Shown piece after piece: positions 1 through 9,361 of a stretch of DNA of 64,000 nucleotides. Numbering within the stretch: position 1 is the stretch's first letter; every line of letters starts with the position of its first letter. Source of the stretch: Acidobacteria bacterium RIFCSPLOWO2_12_FULL_66_21 (GTDB lineage Bacteria; Acidobacteriota; Vicinamibacteria; Vicinamibacterales; 2-12-FULL-66-21). The notes under the pieces were generated by a model that searched no databases, was not told the origin of the DNA, and saw only the letters and a list, made by a program, of their open reading frames with translations. A program made the translations under genes and the position numbers. The DNA is taken from contig MELC01000058.1 of the NCBI GenBank assembly GCA_001767455.1, positions 1-64,000 on the forward strand. The letters are read 5' to 3'.

Positions 1-1
1 C

Positions 2-175
2 GTCGACCTCACCCTCCTGACGGGCTTCCACGACGAGGCGCGATTCGTCTCCACCCTGGTCGAACGCTTCGAGCCGCGGATCGACCATGCCGCGGATTTC
101 GCCCGGGTGAATTCGACTCACCCTCCTCTTGCGCGATCGATTTGTGCCAGTTCGTCGAAGTGCGCGTTGTCGTGA
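2..175 (+). CDS. C-terminal end of an unidentified protein (partial, left edge)
   Basis: An open frame enters from the left edge and stops at 173-175. Up to about base 110 it reads like real coding sequence, with nearly every codon ending in G or C and a mixed acidic/hydrophobic composition (TLLTGFHDEARFVSTL, ERFEPRIDHAADFARV). The last 20 or so codons lose that bias, so the true end may be near base 110 or the frame may be damaged. I do not recognise the family. The opposite strand also has a plausible frame here, so strand assignment is uncertain. Confidence 0.35.
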   Translation, partial: VDLTLLTGFHDEARFVSTLVERFEPRIDHAADFARVNSTHPPLARSICASSSKCALS

Positions 176-452
176 GCGAGTTCAAGGCCATCCATGCGGC
201 AATACTGGAATACACGGCTGCGCTGGGTGAACGAACATTCTTCGCTGTGGCTGTGCGCGGCCGCGGTGAACAGTCCGCTGGGAATCGTTCCTCGGCCAGC
301 TTCATGGCCTGTGCGGAGTCCCCGCGCTGCGAGGCGCTTCCCAGCCTGCGACGAAGGCAGCCGAAATGCGTCAGCGGATCGCACTCTGCGACGTCGGCAG
401 GCGAAGCGATGTCCAGCCCCCACCGTCCGACCAGCCTGAGACCGTCAGCCAC
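118..452 (-). pseudogene. Possible frameshifted TPR-like remnant
   Basis: Two minus-strand frames together look protein-like. The first, from about 452 to 280, includes GDSAQAMKLAEERFPADC. The second, from about 285 to 118, includes HSHSEECSFTQRSRVFQYC and LELAHDNAHFDELAQID. The switch near 270-290 would need a frameshift. The alternating helical character recalls TPR proteins, but no family is assigned. It partly overlaps the 3' end of the HTH/FG-GAP gene. It could be noise; neither frame has the strong third-position GC bias of the sure genes here. Confidence 0.22.
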
Positions 453-1696
453 GACCGCTCAGGGCAGTCTTCCGCCGCGTGATCGATCGGACCGCGGCGC
501 TCGGCATCGCGGTGCCACTCCCAGTACGAGTCCGCGAACCGTGCCCGCACGTTCGTGAACTCAGGGCCGACGAATTCGTAAATCGTCGCCGGACCCAGCG
601 GTTGCCCCGCTTCCTTCACCCAGACCTGTGTGCGGTCACGCTCCACGAACACCGACGGAGGTTCGGCCGGGAACGCGATCGAGCGGCTCGCCTCGGTGCG
701 CGGAAAGGCGTAGTAGAAGAGCGGCCGCCCGGCCGGACACGTCCGGCACTCGAACTCCGAACCCGGCTGCTCCGGCGACGTGGCGGGACGCGCGGCGTCG
801 AGCACGGCCATGAAGTACTTCTGGTGCGAGTTGCTGATGCCCGTCACGAACAAGCGGCGTCCGTCGCTCGAGGCGCCGACGTCTGAAAGGTACCCGGCGT
901 TGACGAAGGCGAGCTCGGGGACGCCCCGTGCGTCGAACAGCAGCAGCATCGCGGGCCACCATGTGTGGTGATGGACCGCCCAGGCCACTCGCGCACCGCG
1001 CGCCAGTTGCACGACCGACACGGTCGTGGACATCCACGGCGCGACGTACTCTTCGGTCCCGAACTGCCACCGATCGGCCGGCGTGTGCGACCACGTCAAG
1101 CGGCCATCGTCGCTGAAGCAGTACAGCGTTGCCGCAGGCAGCCTGCGCCCGGGCCGCGTGACGTTGGCGGCCACGAGCACCTCGTTCCGACCGTCACCAT
1201 CGAGATCCGCCACGCGCCACCATCTGCCCGCTGTCGAAAACTCCACGGCGTCGGGCCCACGGAACGTCCAGAGGGTGCGCTCCGATCCGTCGATGGCTCG
1301 CAGTTCCCCGTTCTCGACGCGGATCTCGGCGATCGGCCCGGCAGGGCGCCGGGCCATCACGGCGGCAACCGTCACGAGCGCGAGAACGGCAACGCCCGCC
1401 GCCCACCAGTACATCCGGCGAGGAGGCGAATTCCTGACGAGAGACGCCTCCTCGGCTTCCGCCACGGCCTGCTGGCGATCGGACGGCGCGGCGGCGCCCG
1501 GGTCCTCCGGAGGGGCGTCCACAAGCCAGGCCGTCAATTCGTCGGCGTACGCCCACACGCGGCTCGGCCGTCGGCCCGGCACCCGGTGAACGGGCAGACC
1601 TCGCTCCTTCTCCCAGCGCATCACCGTGCGAACGTCCCGCTCCAGGTGTTGGGCGATGTCCTTCCAGGAGGTCAATCGCTTACGCGAGTCGCTCAC
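371..1696 (-). CDS. HTH-domain membrane protein with FG-GAP/VCBS-like repeats
   Basis: A 441-residue protein starting at a GTG (VSDSRKRLTSW); the open frame extends further upstream but that part is not protein-like. Residues 1-60 form a MerR/excisionase-like helix-turn-helix (LTSWKDIAQHLERDVRTV), the usual N-terminus of this acidobacterial family. One transmembrane segment lies at about residues 95-115. The remainder is a periplasmic beta-propeller-like region with a DLDGDGRNEVL calcium-binding FG-GAP signature. The arrangement suggests a membrane-anchored DNA-binding protein with an external sensing or scaffold domain, but the role is unknown. It diverges from the kelch/HYR gene across about 150 bp and could regulate it; that is inference from position only. 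Confidence 0.75.
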   Translation of the reverse strand: MSDSRKRLTSWKDIAQHLERDVRTVMRWEKERGLPVHRVPGRRPSRVWAYADELTAWLVDAPPEDPGAAAPSDRQQAVAEAEEASLVRNSPPRRMYWWAAGVAVLALVTVAAVMARRPAGPIAEIRVENGELRAIDGSERTLWTFRGPDAVEFSTAGRWWRVADLDGDGRNEVLVAANVTRPGRRLPAATLYCFSDDGRLTWSHTPADRWQFGTEEYVAPWMSTTVSVVQLARGARVAWAVHHHTWWPAMLLLFDARGVPELAFVNAGYLSDVGASSDGRRLFVTGISNSHQKYFMAVLDAARPATSPEQPGSEFECRTCPAGRPLFYYAFPRTEASRSIAFPAEPPSVFVERDRTQVWVKEAGQPLGPATIYEFVGPEFTNVRARFADSYWEWHRDAERRGPIDHAAEDCPERSWLTVSGWSDGGGWTSLRLPTSQSAIR

Positions 1697-1845
1697 GCGC
1701 CCATCTCCGTCGTGTTGTGTCGGCTTATGACTGTTGCGCAGTCTACCGTCGGTTTCTAACCTGTGCAATCGCGAACGGCGCCAGATCAGGCCGCCGCAAC
1801 CCGCTTTAACGAATCGCGCTTCACTTTCTGGCCCGGAGGTTGGAC

Positions 1846-4800
1846 ATGCGGACGCAGCCGTTTCTGACTCGCACATTCTGGTTGGCCCTCGTGACGACCG
1901 TAGCCCTCGTTCCCGGCGAGGCCTTCGTAGGGAGCAACCCTTGGAGCACGAAAGCGCCAATGCCGACGGCGCGGGTCCAACTTGCAGTCGCGGCGGGCGA
2001 TGGTGTTCTGTACGCCGTGGGCGGAGATCTCACGGGAGGCAGCGGCTCTCCACAATCCAGGCTCGAGGCCTATGACCCCCTGTCCGACAGTTGGACGCTC
2101 AAACCTCCAATGCCGACCCCGCGCAACTATCTTTCGGCGGCAGTGATCGACGGAATCCTGTACGCGGTCGGGGGGTTTTCCGGCAGCCCTGTAGCCGTCG
2201 TCGAAGCATACGATCCTCTCGCCAATACCTGGACGACGAAAGCACCGATGCCGGGGGCGCGCTACCACTTTGCCGTGGGCGTCGTGGGCGGGATCCTGTA
2301 TGCGGTGGGCGGCAATAACGGAAACGGGTGGGTGTCGACGGTCCAGGCCTACAATCCGCGAACGAACACCTGGACGAACAAGTCCGCCATGCCTACCGCC
2401 CGTGGCGGTCTCGCCGTGGGCGTGATCGACGGCATCCTCTACGCTATCGGCGGATACGGCGGCGGTTGCTGCAGCCTGGCAACTGTAGAGGCGTACGACC
2501 CCGCGAGCGACACGTGGGCGACGAAGGCCCAGTTGCCGTCAGGCCGGTCGAGCCTCGCCGCCGCCGTCCTCGGCAACAAGCTTTACGCTGTGGGTGGAGG
2601 CTCGAACGCGGGCCTGCTGGCGAGCGTCGACGTCTACGATCCCGCCAGTAATACGTGGACGGCGGACGCTCCGATGCCGACGCCTCGCGCCTACCTCGCT
2701 GCCGACACGCTCCATGGAGCGATCTACGCAGTCGGCGGTCAAGGCGCGAACGGCGTGCTCGCGACCACCGAGGCATTCGCGCCCGACAGAACGCCACCCA
2801 CACTGGCGTTACCGAACGAGCTCATTTTCGAAGCCACGTCGGCCGCGGGTGCGGTGGCGACCTACACGGCGTCTGCCCTGGACGATGTGGACGGCCCCGT
2901 CACGCCCGATTGCATCCCTGAGCCCGGCACCGTCTTACCGATCGGGCGCACCGACGTCGAGTGCACGGCGACCGACAGCAGCAACAACACCAGCACCGGC
3001 TACTTCTCCGTCATCGTGCGTGATACGACGCCTCCAGTTCTGACGCTGCCGGGCAGTATCGAGCGCCGCGCAACGGGCCCGTCCGGCGCTGTCGTCACCT
3101 ACACCGCATCAGCGACGGACCACGTGGACGGCACGGTGCCGCTGTCATGCGCGCAGGCGTCAGGCATGACCTTTTCAGTCGGAACCACGGACGTGATCTG
3201 CAGCGCACGCGACGCGGCCGGCAACACGGCAACAGGAGCGTTCACGGTGACCGTCCGGCAGGCGGTGACGCATTCCGTGACCGCGACGATTCCCGTGCCC
3301 GGGTCGCCGCGCCAAATCGGTGTTGATCCGAACAGCGGGTGGATCTACGTCGCCAACCACCATGCCAATAACGTGTCGGTGATCGACGGCGCGAGTGACA
3401 CGGTACGCGCCACGATCGCGCTTCCTCCCGGTGGTCCGGAGGGTCTCGCCGTCAACCGGGTCACGCGCCACGTGTATGTCTCGCATCATTCTTCGAACTC
3501 CGTGTCGGTGATCGATGCCGCCACGGATTCGTTCTCGTCGAGTTTCGGCGGCCTCAGCAACCCGATGGGAGCAGCGGTCAATCCCGCGACGAATCGTCTG
3601 TACGTTGGCAACACCGGGAGTGACGCAGTGTGGGTGTTCGACCTGACCACGAACACCGTGCTCGCCCAGATTGGCATCGGAGGTGATGCCTATGGCCTCG
3701 ACGTGGATAGCGCGAGAAATCTCATATACGCCCCGGTTGCAGGCACGGCGCGAGTCGCCGTAATCGACGGCTCGACCCTCGCGATCGTAACCACAATCCC
3801 GGTGGGTCTCGTCCCGCTGGATGTCGCGGTCGACGAGGCAGCGAGGCGTCTGTACGTGGCGAATCGCGATTCAAGTACCGTTTCGGTCGTTGACACGACA
3901 ACGAATGCGGTCATCGAAACCGTTCCCGTACCGTCGGGACCGTACGCGTTGGCGGTGAATGCTGTTCTGAACCTCGTTTACGTTGCGCAGTCTGGGGGAG
4001 CTTCGGTAGCCATCATCGATGGCACGACGAATACGGTCGTCGCGACGGTGCCTGTGGGTCTTGGCCCGGCACGGATTGAAGTGAATCCGCAGACGCACCG
4101 CACGTACGTCGCCAACACCGCGAGCAACACTATCTCCGTGATTGAGAGTGCGCCGCTCGACACGAGCGCACCGGTGCTCGACCTCCCGGATGACGTCGTG
4201 GCTGAAGCTACTGGTCCGAACGGCGCCTTTGTCTCGTTCGAGGTGAGCGCCAGCGACGACGCCGATTCAGCGCCGGTCGTCACATGCGCCCCAGGCTCAG
4301 GCAGTCTGTTCCCCATCGGGACCACGCCGGTGACCTGCACGGCGACGGACGAGTCGGGGAACAGCGCGGCCCGGGCGTTCACGGTGACAGTCGGCGACAC
4401 CACGCCCCCGAGCGCCGTCATCGTGAGCCCGACAACCGATGCGGTGTTCACGTCATCGGCGGTAACTGCGTCGGTGCAGGCGACAGACGCCGTCGGGGTC
4501 GCCGCGGTGACGATCAACGGCACGACAGCGTCGCTTGCGTCGGGCACGCCACAGACGGGCACCTGGGTGGCGTCGGTCGGCGTGACGGTCGCGGCGTCGA
4601 ACACGTTCAATGTGACGATCGCGGACACGGCGGGCAACAGCACGTCCGTGGGCCTGGTCGCCGACGGCGACGGCATCGCCGCGGCCATTGATAGAAACCT
4701 GTCGACAGACGCGGACGAGCCGCATGTGTACTCGAGCGAGTACGCGAAAGCGCCCTCGGATCCGTCGCGGGGGAGGATCGAAGCGCGGGGGAACTGGTTC

Positions 4801-6435
4801 GTTCGCATCGACGATGTCCCCGGCCTGCCGGTGCGCGGAAGCGTCGCGCCCATCGGGAACGAAGGCTATAGCCAGGCACGGATCTCGGCGTGTGGCGGTT
4901 CCCGCTACAAGGAAATCCGGTTCGACGCGGGCGGCGAAGCGGCCGAGTGGCGATGTGACTCGAACGGCACGCTGTATGTGAAGGCGGTGCAGGCCTCGCC
5001 GAGAATTGAGGTCTACAAGTACGGCTGCAGCCTCTTCACCGGATGCAGGGTGAAGTTTCTGGCGGGGCTCACGACCGGGCAGTCGATCAGCACGGGCAGC
5101 CCGTTCACCGCTGACCCTGGCAACACCGAACCGGTTACCGTGCTGCTGCTGGACGAGCACGATGTGCCGTTCGGGTCGTTCGCGCTGGATCCCGGCGAGA
5201 CGGTGGACGTCGAGGTCCAAGGTCCTCCCGGGAGCGAGGAGGTGATCGTCACAGTTCTCGCGGGAACGGTCGACGTCACGATCTCCGGCCTGACAGAGAC
5301 GCTTACGGCGGGCAATCCGCCCGCCACGTTCACGCACGACACCGTGGCGCCGATCATCACGGCGCCCGACGTGACGGTGGAGGCCACGTCCGAGAGCGGC
5401 GCGGTCGTCACCTTTGCGCCGGCGGTCACCGACGCGGTGGATCCCGCGCCGACCCGGAGCGCGACGCCGGCGTCCGGCAGCCAGTTCCCGTTGGGGACGA
5501 CGACGGTCACTGTCACGGCGGTGGATGCGGCCGGCAACCAGTCCAGCACAACCTTCGCCGTCATCGTCATCACTGCGGCGACCACGACGACCGTCTCGAC
5601 GACTCCGAATCCGTCCACGTACGGGCAGTCGGTCAACATCACGGCCGCGGTGATTCGGACGGGCGGCATCGCAACCGCGGGAACGGTCACATTCACCGAG
5701 GCCTCGAGCGTCCTGGCAGGACCGATCGCGCTCGACGCGAGCGGTCGGGCGGGCGTTGAGGTGACGATGCTCCCGGCGGGGAATCACACGATCGTCGCGG
5801 TATACAGCGGCGGCTCGATCTTCAACGCGAGCAGCGGCTCGACGGCACATGCCGTCACGAAGGCGGCGCTCACGGTCACGGCGGACAACCACACGCGGTT
5901 GGTCGGGGCGCCGAATCCGCCATTGACCGCCAGCTACGCGGGCTTCGTCAACGGCGACACGCCAGCTACGCTCGACGTCAGCCCGACACTGGCCACCACA
6001 GCGACGACAAACAGCGGGGCGGGGATCTACGCGATCGAGGTGAGTGGCGCCTCGGACGCGAATTACACGATCGGCTACCGAACCGGCACGCTCACCGTGA
6101 CGAACAGCCTGTGTCTCCTGTACGACCCGTCGAAACCCGCTCGCAGCGGGAGCACCATCCCGATCAAGCTGCAACTCTGCACCGTTGATGGAGGCAATCT
6201 GTCGTCGCCGGCCATCGCGCTGACGGCCCACGGCATCCGGTCGGTCGCGGGCCCGTCGACCGGCGTACACGATGCCGGGAATGCCAATCCCGGCGGGCAG
6301 TTCCGCTACGACGCGTCGCTTGGAGGCTACATCCTGAACCTGAAAGCGGGCGGGCTGCCGGCCGGAACGTATCGTCTGCTGTTCACCGCCAGCGGCGATC
6401 CGCTCGGGCACGACGTGGAGTTCAGGATTCGCTGA
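1846..6435 (+). CDS. Giant secreted kelch / HYR / YncE-propeller / Ig-like surface protein
   Basis: A 1529-residue exported protein. The ATG is chosen because GGAGG ends six bases upstream; a TTG two codons earlier is less likely. After a signal peptide (about residues 1-24) come six kelch blades (27-310; each has W..KAPMP..R and LYAVGG), two HYR domains (313-471), a seven-bladed YncE-like propeller (472-768, repeats of VIDGTTNTVVATVPVG type), a third HYR (770-850), an Ig-like domain (851-932), a stretch with no recognised domain (933-1165), a fourth HYR (1166-1243), a Big_3-like Ig domain (1244-1335), an MBG domain (1336-1420) and a C-terminal domain starting at PSKPARSGSTIPIK. It is likely extracellular and adhesive or carbohydrate-binding. 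A strong hairpin follows the stop. Confidence 0.9.
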   Translation: MRTQPFLTRTFWLALVTTVALVPGEAFVGSNPWSTKAPMPTARVQLAVAAGDGVLYAVGGDLTGGSGSPQSRLEAYDPLSDSWTLKPPMPTPRNYLSAAVIDGILYAVGGFSGSPVAVVEAYDPLANTWTTKAPMPGARYHFAVGVVGGILYAVGGNNGNGWVSTVQAYNPRTNTWTNKSAMPTARGGLAVGVIDGILYAIGGYGGGCCSLATVEAYDPASDTWATKAQLPSGRSSLAAAVLGNKLYAVGGGSNAGLLASVDVYDPASNTWTADAPMPTPRAYLAADTLHGAIYAVGGQGANGVLATTEAFAPDRTPPTLALPNELIFEATSAAGAVATYTASALDDVDGPVTPDCIPEPGTVLPIGRTDVECTATDSSNNTSTGYFSVIVRDTTPPVLTLPGSIERRATGPSGAVVTYTASATDHVDGTVPLSCAQASGMTFSVGTTDVICSARDAAGNTATGAFTVTVRQAVTHSVTATIPVPGSPRQIGVDPNSGWIYVANHHANNVSVIDGASDTVRATIALPPGGPEGLAVNRVTRHVYVSHHSSNSVSVIDAATDSFSSSFGGLSNPMGAAVNPATNRLYVGNTGSDAVWVFDLTTNTVLAQIGIGGDAYGLDVDSARNLIYAPVAGTARVAVIDGSTLAIVTTIPVGLVPLDVAVDEAARRLYVANRDSSTVSVVDTTTNAVIETVPVPSGPYALAVNAVLNLVYVAQSGGASVAIIDGTTNTVVATVPVGLGPARIEVNPQTHRTYVANTASNTISVIESAPLDTSAPVLDLPDDVVAEATGPNGAFVSFEVSASDDADSAPVVTCAPGSGSLFPIGTTPVTCTATDESGNSAARAFTVTVGDTTPPSAVIVSPTTDAVFTSSAVTASVQATDAVGVAAVTINGTTASLASGTPQTGTWVASVGVTVAASNTFNVTIADTAGNSTSVGLVADGDGIAAAIDRNLSTDADEPHVYSSEYAKAPSDPSRGRIEARGNWFVRIDDVPGLPVRGSVAPIGNEGYSQARISACGGSRYKEIRFDAGGEAAEWRCDSNGTLYVKAVQASPRIEVYKYGCSLFTGCRVKFLAGLTTGQSISTGSPFTADPGNTEPVTVLLLDEHDVPFGSFALDPGETVDVEVQGPPGSEEVIVTVLAGTVDVTISGLTETLTAGNPPATFTHDTVAPIITAPDVTVEATSESGAVVTFAPAVTDAVDPAPTRSATPASGSQFPLGTTTVTVTAVDAAGNQSSTTFAVIVITAATTTTVSTTPNPSTYGQSVNITAAVIRTGGIATAGTVTFTEASSVLAGPIALDASGRAGVEVTMLPAGNHTIVAVYSGGSIFNASSGSTAHAVTKAALTVTADNHTRLVGAPNPPLTASYAGFVNGDTPATLDVSPTLATTATTNSGAGIYAIEVSGASDANYTIGYRTGTLTVTNSLCLLYDPSKPARSGSTIPIKLQLCTVDGGNLSSPAIALTAHGIRSVAGPSTGVHDAGNANPGGQFRYDASLGGYILNLKAGGLPAGTYRLLFTASGDPLGHDVEFRIR

Positions 6436-6447
6436 ACGAGGAACTGC

Positions 6448-6474
6448 GGGCACCTGCGCGACGCGCAGGTGCCC
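6448..6474. terminator. Bidirectional hairpin terminator
   Basis: A perfect 11-bp stem (GGGCACCTGCG paired with CGCAGGTGCCC) closes a 5-base loop, 12 bases after the stop of the kelch/HYR gene. The converging lipoprotein gene ends at 6588, so the hairpin can serve both strands. There is no long T run, so it is an L-shaped or attenuator-like terminator. Confidence 0.7.
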
Positions 6475-6587
6475 GTCCTTGGCACGAATACATGAATGAG
6501 GCCGTTCGCGGCCGCCGCTACGGCTACGGTCCGCGCTCGGATGCCGCGAAGCTACTTCTACATAATAGACAACGATCCATGCAGCTG

Positions 6588-7276
6588 CTATTTGAGGCCG
6601 ATCTTGATCGGCACCTTCACGTTCTGCTCCCCCTCGGGCGTGGTCGCCTTGACCGTCAACGATGCCGAGAACGGCTGGTTCTGAGGCACCTTATAGAAGA
6701 CGCTCACGCTTCCCGCGCCGCCAGCCGGCACCGTGCCCCCGGACACGTTCGGCACGAGCGCCGGGTGATCGGACGTGTATGTCGTCGTCACCGGTCCAGA
6801 CGAGATGTTCTCGACGCGGAACGTGCAGACGTGCTCGTTGGTTGCGTTCCTGTCGACGTTCACATCCACTGAGGCCGGCGAGACCTTGATGAGGAGCAAC
6901 TCGGCAGGTGGTTCGGGGGGGGCGGAGCACGTGAGGACGGCAGTCCCCCGGCATTGGCATCGCCGACGTAAACTGCGCCCAGGGTGGCGGTGCCCGGCCC
7001 AGAGCATGTCGCGATGCCAGTCGTGCGGTTCACGTTGGCCACGTCGGTACCGAAGAGGACCTCCCATGTCACGGTGTTGGAGACGGAATTCCCGCCGGTG
7101 ACCGTGGCGACGAACTGCTGCGTCTCTCCGACCTGTCGTCCGGCGGTGCTCGGCGTGATCGTCACGAGCGGGATGCCCGCCGGAGAGACGAAAATGGGAC
7201 GATGGTCAGCATCGCAGCCGGTGAGCAGAACGATACCGGCACACACGATGGACCTGGCGAACAGGTTCGCTTTCAT
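6588..7276 (-). pseudogene. Big_2 Ig-like lipoprotein, split by a -1 frameshift in a homopolymer
   Basis: The start at 7276 follows AGAGGTG and encodes a lipoprotein signal ending LLTGC (Cys is the lipidation site). An Ig-like Big_2 domain follows (VTITPSTAGRQVGETQQF). The frame breaks at a C run (6945-6949, five C on the plus strand). One more base would restore a continuous protein through LTCSAPPEPPAEL and a second beta-sandwich-like half ending VPIKIGLK at 6588. The intact product would be about 230 residues. Because the lesion is one base in a homopolymer, a sequencing error is as likely as a real mutation. The function is unknown; it is a surface lipoprotein convergent with the kelch/HYR gene. 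Confidence 0.7.
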
Positions 7277-7319
7277 GGTTCACCTCTGAAGAAACAGGAG
7301 AACGGGTAACGGGAGGTCG

Positions 7320-9221
7320 TCAGCGCGACGACGAGGGAAAGCCGGAAATCATCCAGATCTCGCCGCGATCGCGTCCGAACTCGTACGCGAGGCGACGGCC
7401 GTCGGGACTCAGCCGCAGGTCGATCGGACGCACATCGTTGCTGAGGCCAGCGGCAGGATCCGCGGCGCCTCCGGAGATCCGGCGCATATCCATCACGAGC
7501 CGCGGCGGCCGCCCGTCGATCGGGACTTGCCAGACCCCGGCCGGACGATTCGCGGGCTCGTCATAGACAACCAGCGAGCGGCCGTCGGGCGCCCAGTTCA
7601 GGCCCCAGCGGTTGTTCATGACGCGGCCGAACGGTTGGTATACGCTGCGCGGCGTGCCGCCGCCAACCGGCGCGATCATCAGGTTATATTTCTTTTCGGG
7701 CATGTTCTCGTCGGTATACGCGAGCCATTTGCCGTCTGGCGAGACGACGATTCCCCGGCCCGGACCCACGCGCAGGACGTCCTTTTCGGATCCCGTCCGC
7801 AGGTCGCGAGCGACGATCGCATGCGGCTTGCTGACCGCCGCCAGCTCGACGGCCTTCCGATAGTAGAGCGTTGCGCCGTCGGGGCTCAGCGCGTAGAACG
7901 TCATCCCGTCGTTCACGTGCCCCTCGACCAGCACTGGCGTGAGCGTGGCCTGGCGCAGGTCGATCCTGTGAATGCCGTGTCGTCCCTGCGGATCCGACCC
8001 GAAGACGAGAATGCCCGCGTTGTCCGGCGTCCAGACCAGTTTTCGTGGATTGAACGACACCGGCATCGGGATCTGCCGCTGCACTTCGCCGGCGCCGTTC
8101 GTGATCTCGAGCTGTTGCCCCGTGCCTCCAGACTGGGCGAGGTAGGCGAGCAGCTTGCCGTCGCGCGACCAGACCGGATCGTGCGAGCGCGCGTGCGTCG
8201 GGTCGCTCACCGGAGTTGCTTCTGCGAGGGGTTGGCCGTTCACCAGATCGACCGGGCCGACCCGGATGCGCCGGCCTTCGACGCTGACGCCGTAAACGAA
8301 GCTGTTCTTCGTGAACCCGAGCGGCTGCACCTGCCAGACATCGGGCCGGACGAGTTGCGGCTGCCCGGCGGATCCGCCATCGGAGACCCTCAACGCCCAG
8401 ATGGCGCGCGTCTGGTTCGTGCTGGCGTGGTAGAGGATGCCGCTGCCGTCCGGAAGCCAGCCGAGCAGCCGCGCCGTGCCGGGTCCGGTGGCTGCGACCG
8501 TCTCACGACCGCCGATCGTCAGCACGCGAATCTCGCGCCCGATCTGCGGCTGCGCTTTGGGATAGTCATACGCGACGTGGCGGCCGTCGGGTGAAAACGC
8601 CGATACGAGCGGATGGCGCCAGTCGCTGGTCTTCAGCACGCGGAGCGAACCGTCCGCGGCGGACACGGTTGCGATCTGGCTGGACCGGTCGGCGAGGAAT
8701 GTGGTGACCAGGATCGAAGACCCGTCGCGCGACCAGTCTTCGACGCAGGCGTAGGTGAGCTCCGGCGCTTTCGACACCAGGATACGCATGTCGGATCCAT
8801 CCAGGCGGATCGTGCGCACTTCGTACCGCCGGATCTGATCGTTGAACCAGGTGTACGCGATGCGCTCGCCGTCCGGTGAAAAGACCGAGTGTTCGGCGAA
8901 ATCGCCGGACTTGCTCCACGGTCCCTTGTCGGTCACCCGGCGCATCTCACCGGTCTCGAGATCGCGAACCGCGAGGTCGCCGGTCCCCCAGTCGATTTCC
9001 GTGACGAGGCGTCCATCGGGCGAGGGCGCGCCGGCGTAGAAGTTCGGGTCCGCGCCGCTCCAGACACGCCGCGGCTCGAGCCGATCGACGCGCGCGATCG
9101 GCGGCGGCACGTCGGCGGCCGCGCCCGTATGAACGGCGCTCGCGTTGACCGACCGATCGCCGCATGCCGCCGCGAGCGCGAGCAGGGCCAGGAGTCCGAG
9201 TGAGCGCATGTGAATCCTCAT
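7320..9221 (-). CDS. TolB-like WD40/PD40 beta-propeller lipoprotein
   Basis: 633 residues from ATG 9221; an open frame continues upstream but is not coding-like. The N-terminus MRIHMRSLGLLALLALAAAC is a lipoprotein signal with Cys at the lipobox. The rest is a series of PD40/WD40-like blades with the typical PDGR motifs (SPDGRLVTEIDW, FSPDGERIAY, SPDGRHVAYDYP, SPDGKWLAYTD, SPDGRRLAYEFG). Such propellers resemble the periplasmic part of TolB and of acidobacterial kinases, but no kinase domain is attached. It is expected on the periplasmic face of a membrane as a protein-interaction scaffold. It follows the ntrBC-like genes on the same strand with a hairpin between. Confidence 0.82.
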   Translation of the reverse strand: MRIHMRSLGLLALLALAAACGDRSVNASAVHTGAAADVPPPIARVDRLEPRRVWSGADPNFYAGAPSPDGRLVTEIDWGTGDLAVRDLETGEMRRVTDKGPWSKSGDFAEHSVFSPDGERIAYTWFNDQIRRYEVRTIRLDGSDMRILVSKAPELTYACVEDWSRDGSSILVTTFLADRSSQIATVSAADGSLRVLKTSDWRHPLVSAFSPDGRHVAYDYPKAQPQIGREIRVLTIGGRETVAATGPGTARLLGWLPDGSGILYHASTNQTRAIWALRVSDGGSAGQPQLVRPDVWQVQPLGFTKNSFVYGVSVEGRRIRVGPVDLVNGQPLAEATPVSDPTHARSHDPVWSRDGKLLAYLAQSGGTGQQLEITNGAGEVQRQIPMPVSFNPRKLVWTPDNAGILVFGSDPQGRHGIHRIDLRQATLTPVLVEGHVNDGMTFYALSPDGATLYYRKAVELAAVSKPHAIVARDLRTGSEKDVLRVGPGRGIVVSPDGKWLAYTDENMPEKKYNLMIAPVGGGTPRSVYQPFGRVMNNRWGLNWAPDGRSLVVYDEPANRPAGVWQVPIDGRPPRLVMDMRRISGGAADPAAGLSNDVRPIDLRLSPDGRRLAYEFGRDRGEIWMISGFPSSSR

Positions 9222-9324
9222 GCCCGCCCCACTGCAGCCGTAGTGCCACGGCCTCGCAAAACCGCGAAGTGGCTGACAGCGAAGGACAACGCGCGTCGGC
9301 TGCACGCGCGGCCCGTGCACAGGA

Positions 9325-9361
9325 TGTAACGGATCGTGGCAAACGCCGCGGGCCCGTTACA
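9325..9361. terminator. Hairpin at the end of the histidine-kinase gene
   Basis: The 8-bp arms TGTAACGG (9325-9332) and CCGTTACA (9354-9361) are perfect inverted repeats separated by 21 bases. The kinase stop codon (TAA on the minus strand) lies inside one arm. It could end the ntrBC-like transcript before the TolB-like gene. There is no U-tract, so termination is inferred. Confidence 0.4.

Noticed and set aside
1-117. Minus-strand start (GTGA overlap after AGGAGG, leading to MVDPRLEAFDQGGDESRL) running off the left edge
   Set aside because: It looks protein-like, but the plus-strand frame over the same bases has the stronger third-position GC bias. Too short to decide; kept out of the feature list.
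4453-6453. 666-codon minus-strand frame opposite the kelch/HYR gene
   Set aside because: Arg/Gly-rich shadow frame without motifs; the plus strand encodes recognisable domains throughout.
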